Shown in pieces: positions 8,738 to 17,567 of a stretch of DNA of 64,000 nt; the stretch's first letter is position 1, and every line of letters begins with the position of its first letter. The position numbers and the translations under genes were made by a program. This DNA comes from Vulcanimicrobiota bacterium. Lineage in GTDB: Bacteria > Vulcanimicrobiota > Vulcanimicrobiia > Vulcanimicrobiales > Vulcanimicrobiaceae. The notes under the pieces were generated by a model, which saw only the letters and a program-made list of their open reading frames with translations, had not been told where the DNA came from and ran no database searches. The DNA lies in the NCBI GenBank assembly GCA_003140215.1, contig PLJL01000001.1:391283-455282 (forward strand). The letters run 5' to 3'.

Positions 8738-8827
8738 GGAGCGCGTTCGTACGCGACACCGTACGAATCGACCTCGCCATGGCTTACCCCGGAGGAGTTG
8801 CCCCCGAGGCCCCCGGAGTACCATGCT

Positions 8828-9301
8828 ATGCGGCAGATGAAGGTCGACAAGCTGGGGATCGATCTCCTCACGCACGACCCCGTCGTCATCCTCAAGGATC
8901 TCGAAGGCAAGCGCTATCTTCCGATTCTGATCGGACCGTTCGAGGCGACCGCCATCGCCCTGGCGCTCGAGGGGACCGCGGTGCCGCGCCCGCTGTCGCA
9001 CGATCTGATGCGCACGCTGCTCGAAGCACTCTCCGCCAAGCTCGAGCAGATCGTCATCCACGATATCAAGGACTCCACGTTCTTCGCCAAGCTCATTGTG
9101 CGCACCAACGGCGAGGTCCAAGAGATCGACGCCCGGCCCTCCGACGGGATCGCGCTCGCGCTGCGCATGGAAGCGCCGATCTTCGTCAGCGACAAGATCG
9201 CGCTCGAAGAGACCGTGGGCGACAAGAACGCCGAACCCGAGGACGGAACGAAGTTCAAAAAGTTCATCGACGAACTCAAGCCCGCCGACTTCATGGACTA
9301 G
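8828..9301 (+). CDS. Bifunctional nuclease-family (DUF151) protein
   Basis: A 157-residue protein of the BFN/DUF151 family. The conserved core is clear: a D-P-VVILKDLEGKRYLPI strand pair, IGPFEATAIALALEG, the helix with PLSHDLM, then FFAKLIV and the strongly conserved IDARPSDGIALALR. Plant and Aquifex members have been reported to cleave RNA and DNA, but the role in most bacteria is unknown. The ATG at 8828 follows a CCGGAG site; a second ATG at 8837 is also possible. It is divergent from ychF with a 90-bp gap. Confidence 0.9.
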   Translation: MRQMKVDKLGIDLLTHDPVVILKDLEGKRYLPILIGPFEATAIALALEGTAVPRPLSHDLMRTLLEALSAKLEQIVIHDIKDSTFFAKLIVRTNGEVQEIDARPSDGIALALRMEAPIFVSDKIALEETVGDKNAEPEDGTKFKKFIDELKPADFMD

Positions 9302-9486
9302 TCTGAGTCTAACGGCGCTCCGCCCCTGGCTCCGCGCCCCCCACCGCTTCGCGTGGGGCCCCCATGCAGCCGCGCGCGGCGACAATGGTCGCAGGGCGAC
9401 ATGCCCCGGGGCCGCGCGCGAACGTGGATGTTCTCTTGCCGCGCGCGAGCGGGGATTTTCGTCTCGCCGTCCTATCTAGGCGCGCG

Positions 9487-10296
9487 ATGTATATGACAGA
9501 TGACAAGGCTGAGATCGGGGTTTATGGGGGGTCGGGGTTTTACTCGCTCATCGAGAACCCGCGCGAGGTCTGGGTCGAGACGCCGTACGGGATGCCGTCG
9601 GACAAGATCGCGCTGGGCGAGATCGCCGGCAAGCGGGTCGCCTTTCTCCCGCGCCACGGCAAGGACCATCGCTACCCGCCGCAATCGATCAACTACCGCG
9701 CCAACGCGTTCGCCATGAAGGCGCTGGGCGTGACGCGAATCATCGGGCCGACGGCCTGCGGCTCGCTGCAGCATCACGTCAAGCCCGGCTCGATGGTCGT
9801 CGCCGACCAGATCGTCGACCGCACCACCGGGCGCCGCGACACGTTCTACGACGGACCGGTGACGACGCATGTTTCGTTCGCCGACCCGTACTGCGCGCAG
9901 TTGCGCCCGATCGCGATCGCCGCGCTGCAAGGCCTGGGGATCGAGACGCACGACAAGGGCACCATCGTCGTGATTCAAGGACCGCGCTTCTCGACGCGGG
10001 CGGAATCGAAGTGGTTCAGCTCGTTGGGCTGGGAGGTCATCAACATGACCAACTATCCCGAGTCGTACCTCGCTCGCGAGCTCGAGATGTGCTACGTCAA
10101 CATCTCGCTGATCACCGACTACGACGTCGGCCTGGAAGGTCAGACCGGCGTCGAGCCGGTTTCGCACCACGAAGTGATGCAGGTATTCGCCAGCAACAAC
10201 GAGCGCGTGAAGAACGCGATCTTCACCATCATCGAGAAGACCCCGGCCGAGCGCACCTGCGGGTGCGGCAACGCGCTGGCCGGCGCGCGCGGCTGA
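9487..10296 (+). CDS. mtnP: S-methyl-5'-thioadenosine phosphorylase
   Basis: Purine nucleoside phosphorylase family 2 enzyme that splits methylthioadenosine to adenine and methylthioribose 1-phosphate for methionine salvage. The 269 residues carry YGGSGFY (phosphate loop), RHGKDHRYPPQSINYRAN and the NMTNYPESYLA ribose/purine segment. A C-terminal CGC motif resembles the CxC disulfide of thermophile-type MTA phosphorylases. The ATG at 9487 is followed by a second at 9493. A membrane protein gene begins 13 bp downstream and may be cotranscribed. Confidence 0.93.
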   Translation: MYMTDDKAEIGVYGGSGFYSLIENPREVWVETPYGMPSDKIALGEIAGKRVAFLPRHGKDHRYPPQSINYRANAFAMKALGVTRIIGPTACGSLQHHVKPGSMVVADQIVDRTTGRRDTFYDGPVTTHVSFADPYCAQLRPIAIAALQGLGIETHDKGTIVVIQGPRFSTRAESKWFSSLGWEVINMTNYPESYLARELEMCYVNISLITDYDVGLEGQTGVEPVSHHEVMQVFASNNERVKNAIFTIIEKTPAERTCGCGNALAGARG

Positions 10297-10308
10297 GCGG
10301 AGTCGGCC

Positions 10309-11031
10309 GTGAAACGCGCACCGCTGCCGGGAGTCGACCTCATGCTCTACGCCGCTGCGGTCCCGCTGTTGCTGCGCAATCCGTCGATCGTGGTCATCCC
10401 GTTGCTCATGGCGGTGATCGGGGTGTTTCTCGGGGTCGTCATGACGCCCGGCGGCGGCGGGATCGAGGCCGTGACGCAGAACCTCGCGCAGCTGATCGGT
10501 TTTCTGCTGACGCTGTTCGGGCTGGGCACGGCGTGCATCATCGCCGACGACGCCTGGCGGCACGGCCAGGCATCGTTCGATCGCGGCTGGACCGAAGCGC
10601 GCCGGCGCGGCGGCGAGATCCTCATGGCCTCGATCGGGTTCGGTTTGCTCGTGACCGTCGGGACGTACGTGGCCGCATGGTTCGGCGTGATCGGCCTGCT
10701 GCTGACGCTGGTCATCATCGTGTTCCTGGTTTGGACGATCCCGGCCGCTGCGGTCGGGGGGGTCCCCGGCGGCGCGGCGATCCAAGTCTCGATCGACCGC
10801 GTACGCGCGACACCGATTCCCGCCGTGATCGCGACGATCGTCGCCGTCGCGCTGCGGGGGTTCGTCGTTCCGTACGCTCAGGCCGGTCTGGGTGGATGGC
10901 TGGTGTCATTGGGCTGGGGCAGCACGTTACTCTATAGCCTCGTCGGCGCGCTGCTGCAAGCGATCGCGATCGCGTACATCGCGCTGGTGATCACCAAGAC
11001 CTACACCGACTCCGGCGCACGCCGCTGGTAG
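10309..11031 (+). CDS. Integral membrane protein, unknown function
   Basis: A 240-residue protein with about five or six hydrophobic helices (for example around residues 20-45, 60-80, 105-150 and 205-230) separated by short basic loops such as RRGGE. The pattern resembles EI24/DUF-type membrane proteins, but no signature is secure. The start is a GTG at 10309, 13 bp after the mtnP stop, suggesting an operon. It converges on holB with a 9-bp gap. Confidence 0.75.
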   Translation: MKRAPLPGVDLMLYAAAVPLLLRNPSIVVIPLLMAVIGVFLGVVMTPGGGGIEAVTQNLAQLIGFLLTLFGLGTACIIADDAWRHGQASFDRGWTEARRRGGEILMASIGFGLLVTVGTYVAAWFGVIGLLLTLVIIVFLVWTIPAAAVGGVPGGAAIQVSIDRVRATPIPAVIATIVAVALRGFVVPYAQAGLGGWLVSLGWGSTLLYSLVGALLQAIAIAYIALVITKTYTDSGARRW

Positions 11032-11040
11032 CATACGATC

Positions 11041-12045
11041 TTACCGCGTCGAAGGCGCTAGCGCCATGCGCACCAGGTCGGCGACGAGCGGCGGGCTGAC
11101 GTTCGTGCGGGCGATGCGCTCGGCATCACCAATCGCGGCCAGGAGCTTCGCGAACGCAGCCGGCTCCCGTGCGGGCAGCGTCTCGAGCCGCGAGCGTTGA
11201 TCGCGCGCCAGCAGCGGAACGCTCGCGCCCAGCCCGAGCGCGATCCAGTCGCGTGCCAGCGTCTTGACCGTCTCGAGCCCGGCTTCGAGCGTCGGCCGCG
11301 TCGCCCAGCCGGCGGCGTCGGCCTCGGCACCTTGCGCGGCGGCGAAGAACCACTCGACCGCGGCGCTACGGGTCGATAACTCACCCTCGTCGAGGACGGC
11401 CAGCGCGCGTGCGACGCTGCCGCCGGCGATCGTTGCCGCAGCCTGCGCATCGCCCGAAGCGAGTCCGCGCCGCTCGAGGACCTCGGCGACCTCGCGCTCG
11501 CTCAGCAGCGGAAACGTCACCTCCACCAAACGCGAGCGAATCGTCTCCAGCACGCGGCCGGGCGCGCTCGTGGTGACGATCAGCACCACGTGCGCGGGCG
11601 GCTCCTCGAAGAACTTCAGCAGCGCGTTGGCCGCTTCGCGCGTGAAGTCGGCGTCACCGAGGATGAAGACGCGCTGCCCGCCGGCATACGAGTGCAGCGA
11701 GAGCTGCCGGACCAGATCGCGCGCCGTCGCTTCCTCGTTGTCGTGAAAGCCGCCGCCGCCGCCGTCGCGGTCGCCGATCTTGACCTGACCGTCGGAGAGG
11801 TAGAGATCCGGATGCGTCCCGGCTTGGACGCTCGTGCAGCCGGTACAGGTGCCGCACCAGCCCAACAGGGTGCGCTTGGGCGTCGTGCACAGCAGCGACC
11901 GGGCCAGAGCGCGCGCGAAGGTCTTCTTCCCGATCCCCTGCGGCCCGGTGAAGAGATAGCCGTGCGAGAGCGTCGCCGCGGTGAGGCGCTCGAAGAACGA
12001 GCGCGGGGCAGCCGCGCCGACCACATCGAAGGTTCCCTCGATCAC
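11041..12045 (-). CDS. holB: DNA polymerase III clamp-loader delta' subunit
   Basis: AAA+ clamp-loader subunit of 334 residues. It has a Walker A-like motif G34-PQGIGKK-T42, a four-cysteine zinc module C53, C64, C67, C70, and the EEPPAHVVLIVTTSAPGRVLETIRSR region typical of delta'/tau. The gene lies just downstream of tmk, an arrangement common in bacteria. The start is the GTG at 12045, which sits inside a small CACAC/GTGTG hairpin and next to a 20-bp tandem repeat. An insertion rich in Gly (GDRDGGGGGFHD) after residue 90 is unusual. Confidence 0.92.
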   Translation of the reverse strand: MIEGTFDVVGAAAPRSFFERLTAATLSHGYLFTGPQGIGKKTFARALARSLLCTTPKRTLLGWCGTCTGCTSVQAGTHPDLYLSDGQVKIGDRDGGGGGFHDNEEATARDLVRQLSLHSYAGGQRVFILGDADFTREAANALLKFFEEPPAHVVLIVTTSAPGRVLETIRSRLVEVTFPLLSEREVAEVLERRGLASGDAQAAATIAGGSVARALAVLDEGELSTRSAAVEWFFAAAQGAEADAAGWATRPTLEAGLETVKTLARDWIALGLGASVPLLARDQRSRLETLPAREPAAFAKLLAAIGDAERIARTNVSPPLVADLVRMALAPSTR

Positions 12046-12085
12046 ACGAAGTGTGACTCCGTCATGCGAAGCGTGACTCCGTCAT
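12046..12085. repeat. Two 20-bp tandem copies between tmk and holB
   Basis: Positions 12046-12065 and 12066-12085 are direct repeats that differ at two positions; both end in GTGACTCCGTCAT on the plus strand. On the minus strand each copy offers an ACGGAG ribosome-binding-like element. The second copy carries the tmk stop and the first abuts the holB GTG. With the bases before it, the first copy can form a CACAC/GTGTG stem that covers the holB start codon. Confidence 0.7.
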
Positions 12086-12702
12086 AGCAGCGGCCCGGCT
12101 CTGCGCTCGGCGAGCACGTCGCGGGCCGCGGTGGCGATGCGCTCGGGCAGCTGCGTTCCGTCCAGGACCACGAACCGGTTGGCGAACCGCTGGGCCAGCG
12201 CGAGATAGCCGTCGCGGACCCGCGTATGGAATGCGGCGTCCTCGCGTTCGAGGCGGTCGGCGCCGCCGCGAGCGCGGACGCGAGCTCGCGACACCTCGAC
12301 CGGAAGATCGATCAAGAACGTCAGGTCCGGGGCGATGCGGTGCGTCGCGACTAGGCAGGTCTCCAGCAATGCGTCCACGTTTTGGCCGCGTCCGTAGCCC
12401 TGATACGCGACGGTCGCGTCGAAGAATCGGTCGCACAGGACGACCGTCTTGGCCTTGAGCGCCGGGGCGATGACCTCGGCGACGAGTTGAGCGCGCGAGG
12501 CGTTGAGCAGCATCACCTCGGCGACCGGGTCGACCGCAAACGCCGGGTCGAGGAAAATCGCACGTAAAGAATCACCGAGGGGAGTCCCCCCGGGCTCCCT
12601 GGTGACCAGGACGACATCGCCGCGGGTCCTAAGGTCTTGCGCCAACGCTGCGATGAGCGTCGACTTTCCGGCGGCTTCGATCCCTTCGAAGGTGACGAGC
12701 AC
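12082..12702 (-). CDS. tmk: Thymidylate kinase
   Basis: dTMP kinase of 206 residues, making dTDP for DNA synthesis. The P-loop GIEAAGKST is at residues 7-15, followed by TREPGGTPLGDSLRAIFLD. The DRFFDATVAYQGYGRG substrate motif and the lid RGGADRLEREDAAFHTRV are also present. The GTG start at 12702 puts the protein at the usual N terminus (MLVTFEG); the longer open frame upstream is the antisense of a PilZ gene. It is linked to holB downstream by a 36-bp gap made of a tandem repeat. Confidence 0.96.
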   Translation of the reverse strand: MLVTFEGIEAAGKSTLIAALAQDLRTRGDVVLVTREPGGTPLGDSLRAIFLDPAFAVDPVAEVMLLNASRAQLVAEVIAPALKAKTVVLCDRFFDATVAYQGYGRGQNVDALLETCLVATHRIAPDLTFLIDLPVEVSRARVRARGGADRLEREDAAFHTRVRDGYLALAQRFANRFVVLDGTQLPERIATAARDVLAERRAGPLL

Positions 12703-12748
12703 CCGGATCTCTTCGCGCTCGCGGCGTCTTGGCCATCGCGGAGGTTCG

Positions 12749-13402
12749 ATGCTCAACGAGTTCGTGAGACGACTCGGCACACGCAAGGCCAACCGCCGGA
12801 CCGCCGATCGGGTGCGCAAGCGCTTTCCGGTCGCGTGGCTCCGCGACGGCGAGCTCGTGCGGGGCATAGGCCTGGAGATCAGCGAGAAAGGCGTGCTGTT
12901 CGCGAGCAAGGACGCACCCCCCGGACCCGAAGTCGACGTGGCGCTCGAGCTGGGCGGGCGCCGCGTGCGGGCGCGGCTGAGGATCGCGCGGCAGGGCCCT
13001 ATGGCGCGCGACGGCGTGGACTGGGTCGTGGTCGCGGGCGTGTTTGCCGGCATCGCGGCGGACGATTGGGACGCGATCGTGCGGTTTTGCAAGAACGTGC
13101 CCGAGCCCGCGAACAAGGCCGCCGCGGAGCTCTCCGCGCTAGCGAGCGCCGACGACGACGCGTATCGCCTGCTGCCGCTGCGGATCCAGCAGCGCATCGT
13201 CGCGGCGCTGGTGGCCGCAGGACGGCTTGCCCCGGGAAGCGATGCAAGAAACCCGCTGTTGCGCATCTCCTACACCGGCAATCCCCGCCCGGGCACGCAT
13301 CGCTTCGCCGTGCACAGCCGGCGCGCGCACGACGGCGACGTCTTGCAGTTCGATTCGTCGGTGACCGTCGACGACGCCGGCCACGTCCATCTCGAGACCT
13401 GA
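12749..13402 (+). CDS. PilZ-domain protein
   Basis: A 217-residue protein with an N-terminal PilZ-like domain (residues about 15-105). The first half of the cyclic-di-GMP site is RTADRVRKR (RxxxR). The second, normally D/NxSxxG, reads EISEKG, so ligand binding is likely but not certain. The C-terminal 110 residues are not recognised. ATG at 12749 with GGAGG upstream; divergent from tmk. A second, shorter PilZ gene lies at 54334-54648. Confidence 0.75.
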   Translation: MLNEFVRRLGTRKANRRTADRVRKRFPVAWLRDGELVRGIGLEISEKGVLFASKDAPPGPEVDVALELGGRRVRARLRIARQGPMARDGVDWVVVAGVFAGIAADDWDAIVRFCKNVPEPANKAAAELSALASADDDAYRLLPLRIQQRIVAALVAAGRLAPGSDARNPLLRISYTGNPRPGTHRFAVHSRRAHDGDVLQFDSSVTVDDAGHVHLET

Positions 13403-13464
13403 CTGGCCGGAGCCGGAGCCCGCGACGCGAACATCCGCGAAGCCCCGGCGACGGCCGCCCGCGA

Positions 13465-16158
13465 CTACGGTGCGTCGTGCGCCGCGACCGTGCGCGGCGC
13501 GAGTTTGGTCTTCGGATCGGCCTTACATTGGACTGCGAACTTTCGGCTTGCGCCGTCGATCGTCACCCCAACGAAGAACGCGTGGGTAGAGAGTGACGCC
13601 GCCGGAACCGGATTCGACTGATCGTTGACGACTTTGTACGAGAAGCGCAACACCGGCTCAAAGGTGGGGCGTCCCCCGAAGTCGAGTCGAGCCTCGAACA
13701 ATTTTCCTGGGACGTACGAGCTCCGATTCTCAGCCACGTTCGTGTCGAATGTCGCCGAGGGCTGAACTCGCACGGACGGAAAGCACCAATTCGAATAGGT
13801 ACCGATGGCCTTGACGTCGAGTTGGTTGGACGCCACCGCTTTCTGATCGAACGCCGTTTGGGTCGCGGGCGCTAGACCGGCCTTGACGTCGAGGTAGAAC
13901 GCCTTCTGATCCGCGAGCAGCTCGTAACTGAGCTGGCGATTGGGCGATGCCGCGCACTTCGGCGTGGCCGTCGCATCGCATTTCTTGGGGGCGTTCGTCC
14001 AGGCTGGGCCAGCTGAGAAGGTGAAGACGCCGGAGTTCAGCTTCACCGTCGCACTATCGGAGTCGTTCCGCAGCAGCGTGCGCCCCTCGTCCGCGTCGGT
14101 TACGAGCACGCCTGACTGCCGCGCGAACACCGACGTCGCGATGTTCGAGCGCGTGTGCACGAGCGACACGATCGGGGACGCCGTGCCTGCTCCGAGCTTC
14201 ATCGAAAAACTCGCGGCCAGAGCGTTGTAACGCGCCTGCACGTCGTCCCAGGAACGGACGCCCGTCAACGAAAGCTCGACCTGGGGATCCTTGTTCGAGA
14301 CTCCGGCCGCGACGCGCTGGTACCCCGCTGTCGCGAAGATCGATTTTGTCCCCGTGAACGAGTCGTATTGGGTGCCGAGCGGATCGTAGCCGGCGTCGAC
14401 CGCCCGGTAACCCACGCCTGCGAACGGACGCCAATAAGAACCGGCTTTGTTCACCGTATAATTGACGTCGGTCGGAGCGTAGGTCAGTACGCTGAGCATA
14501 TCGCGCGCACCGGTATTGTTGCCGAGGAAACCGTACCGGCCGTAGAGCTGGACCGACCGGTCCGGGGACAAGCGCGCGATCGCACCCACGACCGTGTTCG
14601 CAGTGTGAGCGGTGTCGATTTGATACGGATTGGTGACCTGTGCCGGATCCGTGTTGGCAACGACGTGGGTGACTCCGAGCGCGAAGGGGCCGAAGTCGTG
14701 GTCGGCGTGGATGGCCGAACCGGACGCGCCGGCATCGATGTCGCGGTACCAGGCCAGGCCGACACGCGTATCCAGCGGCGCCATCACCAGCTTCGCACCG
14801 TAGTTCACGCTCGTGATCGTGCTGAAATCGACCGGTTTGAGATCGACTTGGGCGTCGGCGAACTTCGCGCCGACGCCCTTACGGAACGGCGTCGGCAACA
14901 CGTCGAAGATACCGGCATCCAAGGTCTTGAACGAGTCGTCCGGGCATTTGCCTTCACAGCCGACGCTTAACGGCTTGGACGCCAACGACAACGCGCTTTG
15001 CGACGCAGTCTGCAGCAGCGCGCTCGCGGCGCCCGATGCGCTTGCATTCTGCTGCAACCGGGCAAGAATCGATCCGACGTCGAGCTTGTCGACGGAGAAG
15101 CTCGCGCGAACCGCGTTGGGGACGATCGGGATGACCGCAGTCCCGCCGTAGAGGCCGCCGGCGCTCGTCTTCGGCTTCGGACTCGCGGCCGGGGCGGCGC
15201 CCGCCGCCCGCACCGCCCGCGCGCGCGCGCTGGATGCTGCCCCGTCGACAGCGCTACCGCTGTTTCCAGACTGTGTTCCGTCGTCGGCTTGGAAGGTCCC
15301 GCGCGCCCGCTCGCCGCTGGCCTGAGCAATTTGCACGCCCTGGGTGCAGCTCGATGCAGGCGGCTCGCTAGTAGCGAGGTCGCGATCCGAGTACGCCGTA
15401 CAGATGTCTACGCTCTGGGCATAGGGCTGCCAGATCGCACCGACGCGCAGGCGCTGGGAAAGCAACGCCCACTGAGCAACCACCCGGCCGCAGAAGGTTG
15501 AGTCGTCGGCGACGGCTTGGCACGTGCCGGCTAGCTCGTCGTCCTTGCCGCCGACGTTCTTATCGCCTTTGGGTCGCACGGCACCGTGGCACAAGGCACG
15601 GTCGGTATCGAAAAACTCGGGGCCGTCAACGAAGCAGTGGCCTTTGAAATTCACGTAGACGATGAACGGACGGGCATCACGCGGGCTGCCATTCGGACGC
15701 ACGACGAAGGCGAAACGGTCCTCCGGCGTGGTGCCGGCCTGGCCCGGGGTAAGAAAGCGCACGCCGTCGGTCGTGCGGTAGCCGGTAAACGCGCCTCCCG
15801 CGCGCGTCGCCATGAAGTCGATCGCGAGGCCGTCCTTGACGACCGATACGCTGGTCGTGACCGCCTTTGTCTGCTGGGATGCGTAGACGATTGACGGCGT
15901 CGGCAGTGGTGGAGCTTTCGATATGCAACCCACTCCCACGCCGTCGCTCCATGTGATCAAGACACTCGCAGCGGGAGCTTGCGCCGGAATGACGCAAGGG
16001 GTCGGAGTCGGGCTAGGCGTCGGAGCCGGATTCGGCGTCGCAGCCATTGCGGGGGGCGTCGCCGCGGCGCTCGGAGCCCGGGCCCCCGCCTGGTACGTGC
16101 CCAGCGCAAAGATCATCGTCATTGCACTCGCAGCAATGATCGATCCAACGTACTTCAT
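13465..16158 (-). CDS. Large exported protein, probable outer-membrane beta-barrel C-terminal half
   Basis: An 897-residue secreted protein of unknown family. A signal peptide or anchor (residues 1-30) leads into a Pro/Thr spacer (TPNPAPTPSPTPTP). An N-terminal Cys-containing domain runs to about 300 (FCGR, SSCTQG), then an Ala/Ser-rich linker. From about 380 to the end, alternating amphipathic strands (LAWYRDIDAG, VQLYGRYGF, FAGVGYRAVDAGYD, ATAGYQRVAAG, ARLDFGGRP) look like an outer-membrane barrel. The start is set by GGAGG five bases before the ATG at 16158. A SARP-style repeat lies in the promoter and a C39-like peptidase gene is upstream on the same strand. G+C is lower than in flanking DNA. 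Confidence 0.65.
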   Translation of the reverse strand: MKYVGSIIAASAMTMIFALGTYQAGARAPSAAATPPAMAATPNPAPTPSPTPTPCVIPAQAPAASVLITWSDGVGVGCISKAPPLPTPSIVYASQQTKAVTTSVSVVKDGLAIDFMATRAGGAFTGYRTTDGVRFLTPGQAGTTPEDRFAFVVRPNGSPRDARPFIVYVNFKGHCFVDGPEFFDTDRALCHGAVRPKGDKNVGGKDDELAGTCQAVADDSTFCGRVVAQWALLSQRLRVGAIWQPYAQSVDICTAYSDRDLATSEPPASSCTQGVQIAQASGERARGTFQADDGTQSGNSGSAVDGAASSARARAVRAAGAAPAASPKPKTSAGGLYGGTAVIPIVPNAVRASFSVDKLDVGSILARLQQNASASGAASALLQTASQSALSLASKPLSVGCEGKCPDDSFKTLDAGIFDVLPTPFRKGVGAKFADAQVDLKPVDFSTITSVNYGAKLVMAPLDTRVGLAWYRDIDAGASGSAIHADHDFGPFALGVTHVVANTDPAQVTNPYQIDTAHTANTVVGAIARLSPDRSVQLYGRYGFLGNNTGARDMLSVLTYAPTDVNYTVNKAGSYWRPFAGVGYRAVDAGYDPLGTQYDSFTGTKSIFATAGYQRVAAGVSNKDPQVELSLTGVRSWDDVQARYNALAASFSMKLGAGTASPIVSLVHTRSNIATSVFARQSGVLVTDADEGRTLLRNDSDSATVKLNSGVFTFSAGPAWTNAPKKCDATATPKCAASPNRQLSYELLADQKAFYLDVKAGLAPATQTAFDQKAVASNQLDVKAIGTYSNWCFPSVRVQPSATFDTNVAENRSSYVPGKLFEARLDFGGRPTFEPVLRFSYKVVNDQSNPVPAASLSTHAFFVGVTIDGASRKFAVQCKADPKTKLAPRTVAAHDAP

Positions 16159-16181
16159 GCTCACCTCCGTCAGGAACGAGC

Positions 16182-16226
16182 GATGATCGAATCATCATCG
16201 ACGGCGGTGACAAGACGGTTACAAGG
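16182..16226 (-). promoter_or_regulatory. SARP-type direct-repeat operator and promoter of the barrel gene
   Basis: Read on the minus strand, two heptamers CTTGTAA and CTTGTCA are separated by 4 bases, an 11-bp period. Eight bases after the second lies GATGAT, a candidate -10. This is the geometry known for SARP activators, which bind heptameric direct repeats with 4-bp spacers placed 8 bp before the -10. A small palindrome GATGATCGAATCATC (16182-16196) covers the presumed start point. The nearest SARP-type regulator gene is 1.4 kb away in the same island. Confidence 0.55.
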
Positions 16227-16254
16227 TGCGCCGCGCTAGGTGATGCGCCGCAGG

Positions 16255-17454
16255 CTAGCGATGCCGCTCGAGCCGAGAATGAACTCGCCCATCGAGCGAC
16301 GCATAAGCGAGTGACCCTGCAAGGTTGATTTGGACGAACGGGTAGAACGGAGACATCGATTGTCGACAGGGCCGCCATACCAGCGTAGGATGGAGCGTGT
16401 AGCGCCGGTCCGGAATCACCAAAACATCCAAATTGTGCGTCTGGCTTGCATACCGGGCCAGCGCGGCTTTGGCGAAGTCGTACATCTGAGATGGCCCAGG
16501 AACGTCGGACCGCGGGGCCTGCAAGCTCAGGAACCGCCCATCGGCGCACCCGACGCGGACGTTAGCTACAGGCTCGTGACCTCGCCGCAGCATCACGAGG
16601 TAGTAAGGCTCCGAGCTTCCGAGTTGACCGTTACCGGGCCGCTCGGCGATCGTGTAGACATCCTCGGGGCGTGCTTCCACACCAGCAACCGCTGCCGCCA
16701 AGGGTGAACCGGGATCGCGAAGACCGTACCGCTCGATGCCGGCCATCGCTGCCACGCACGCTTCAGGCTTGCTGAGCACGGAGCCAGCCGGTACGACCTG
16801 CGGCGGAACGTCGCTGATGGATCCACGGAGCGGGCCCGAGGCTTGAGCCCCCCGACGGATCGATACGAACGTCCCTCGGCGCGACGGCGAACGCCAGTAA
16901 AAGTTCAGCCACTCATACATGGTGACGAATGTATTTCCGCTTCCGTAGTCGGTGCTGCACCGGGGTGGAAAAATGCCGCAGGTATCGTCGATTTGGTGCG
17001 GCCTTGCGATAACGCGTCCGGATTCCGGACATGGGAACCGCGGATTCTGCGGCTCAGGATCGTGGATGAAAAACCCCATGACGCCGCTGGATGCGCTGCT
17101 CGGATCACCGTCGTAGGAAACACCGGTGACCGCGATCCAGTGTCCGCCATCGAGCACCAGAGCGGGTACGGCGGGTCCGAGCTCAGCAATCCCGCCGGAA
17201 ATGCGGAGAACCCCGTCTCGCGCAGTGAGATCGCTGCAAACACCGAAATCGGCTCCGCCGGATGCCGGATTCAAATTCAGGCAAAGTTCCTCGGGAGTCG
17301 TGTCGGGGTGCTTGATACTCGCCTGTCGGCGCATGGTGCGCTGGTCACCGAGGTCACGTCCCAAAGACCCAAGCACCATTTGCGCGACGGCCTGGCCGCA
17401 GAAGTCGTAACCGTCTTGCTGATGATACGGCGCACCGGAGTAAACGACGGGCAT
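16255..17454 (-). CDS. C39-like papain-fold cysteine peptidase
   Basis: A 399-residue protein whose N-terminal 160 residues match a stand-alone C39-like peptidase. It has the oxyanion/catalytic segment QDGYDFCGQAVAQMVLGSLG, a histidine strand GGHWIAVTGVSYDGD, and a third catalytic acid in FFIHDPEPQNPRF. There is no ABC-transporter fusion as in bacteriocin exporters and no clear signal peptide. The C-terminal 120 residues, ending in SPFYPFVQINLAG, form an unrecognised domain. Start at ATG 17454 behind a G-rich GGGGGAG; an open extension to 17538 enters the divergent promoter. It lies 96 bp upstream of the barrel gene, so cotranscription is possible. Confidence 0.7.
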   Translation of the reverse strand: MPVVYSGAPYHQQDGYDFCGQAVAQMVLGSLGRDLGDQRTMRRQASIKHPDTTPEELCLNLNPASGGADFGVCSDLTARDGVLRISGGIAELGPAVPALVLDGGHWIAVTGVSYDGDPSSASSGVMGFFIHDPEPQNPRFPCPESGRVIARPHQIDDTCGIFPPRCSTDYGSGNTFVTMYEWLNFYWRSPSRRGTFVSIRRGAQASGPLRGSISDVPPQVVPAGSVLSKPEACVAAMAGIERYGLRDPGSPLAAAVAGVEARPEDVYTIAERPGNGQLGSSEPYYLVMLRRGHEPVANVRVGCADGRFLSLQAPRSDVPGPSQMYDFAKAALARYASQTHNLDVLVIPDRRYTLHPTLVWRPCRQSMSPFYPFVQINLAGSLAYASLDGRVHSRLERHR

Positions 17455-17567
17455 ATCTCCCCCAATCCGACGAATGTGAGCGGGCAATAAAAACGGTGAT
17501 CGAACGGCCGGCGTCGTAGAACGCCCCACCTGCGACAAGCCTCCACCGGGCGGGAGCGATCGAGATC

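Noticed and set aside
9339-9358. CCCCAC/GTGGGG hairpin between the DUF151 and mtnP genes as a terminator
   Set aside because: Stem of only 6 bp and no T tract; sequence around it is simple C/G runs.
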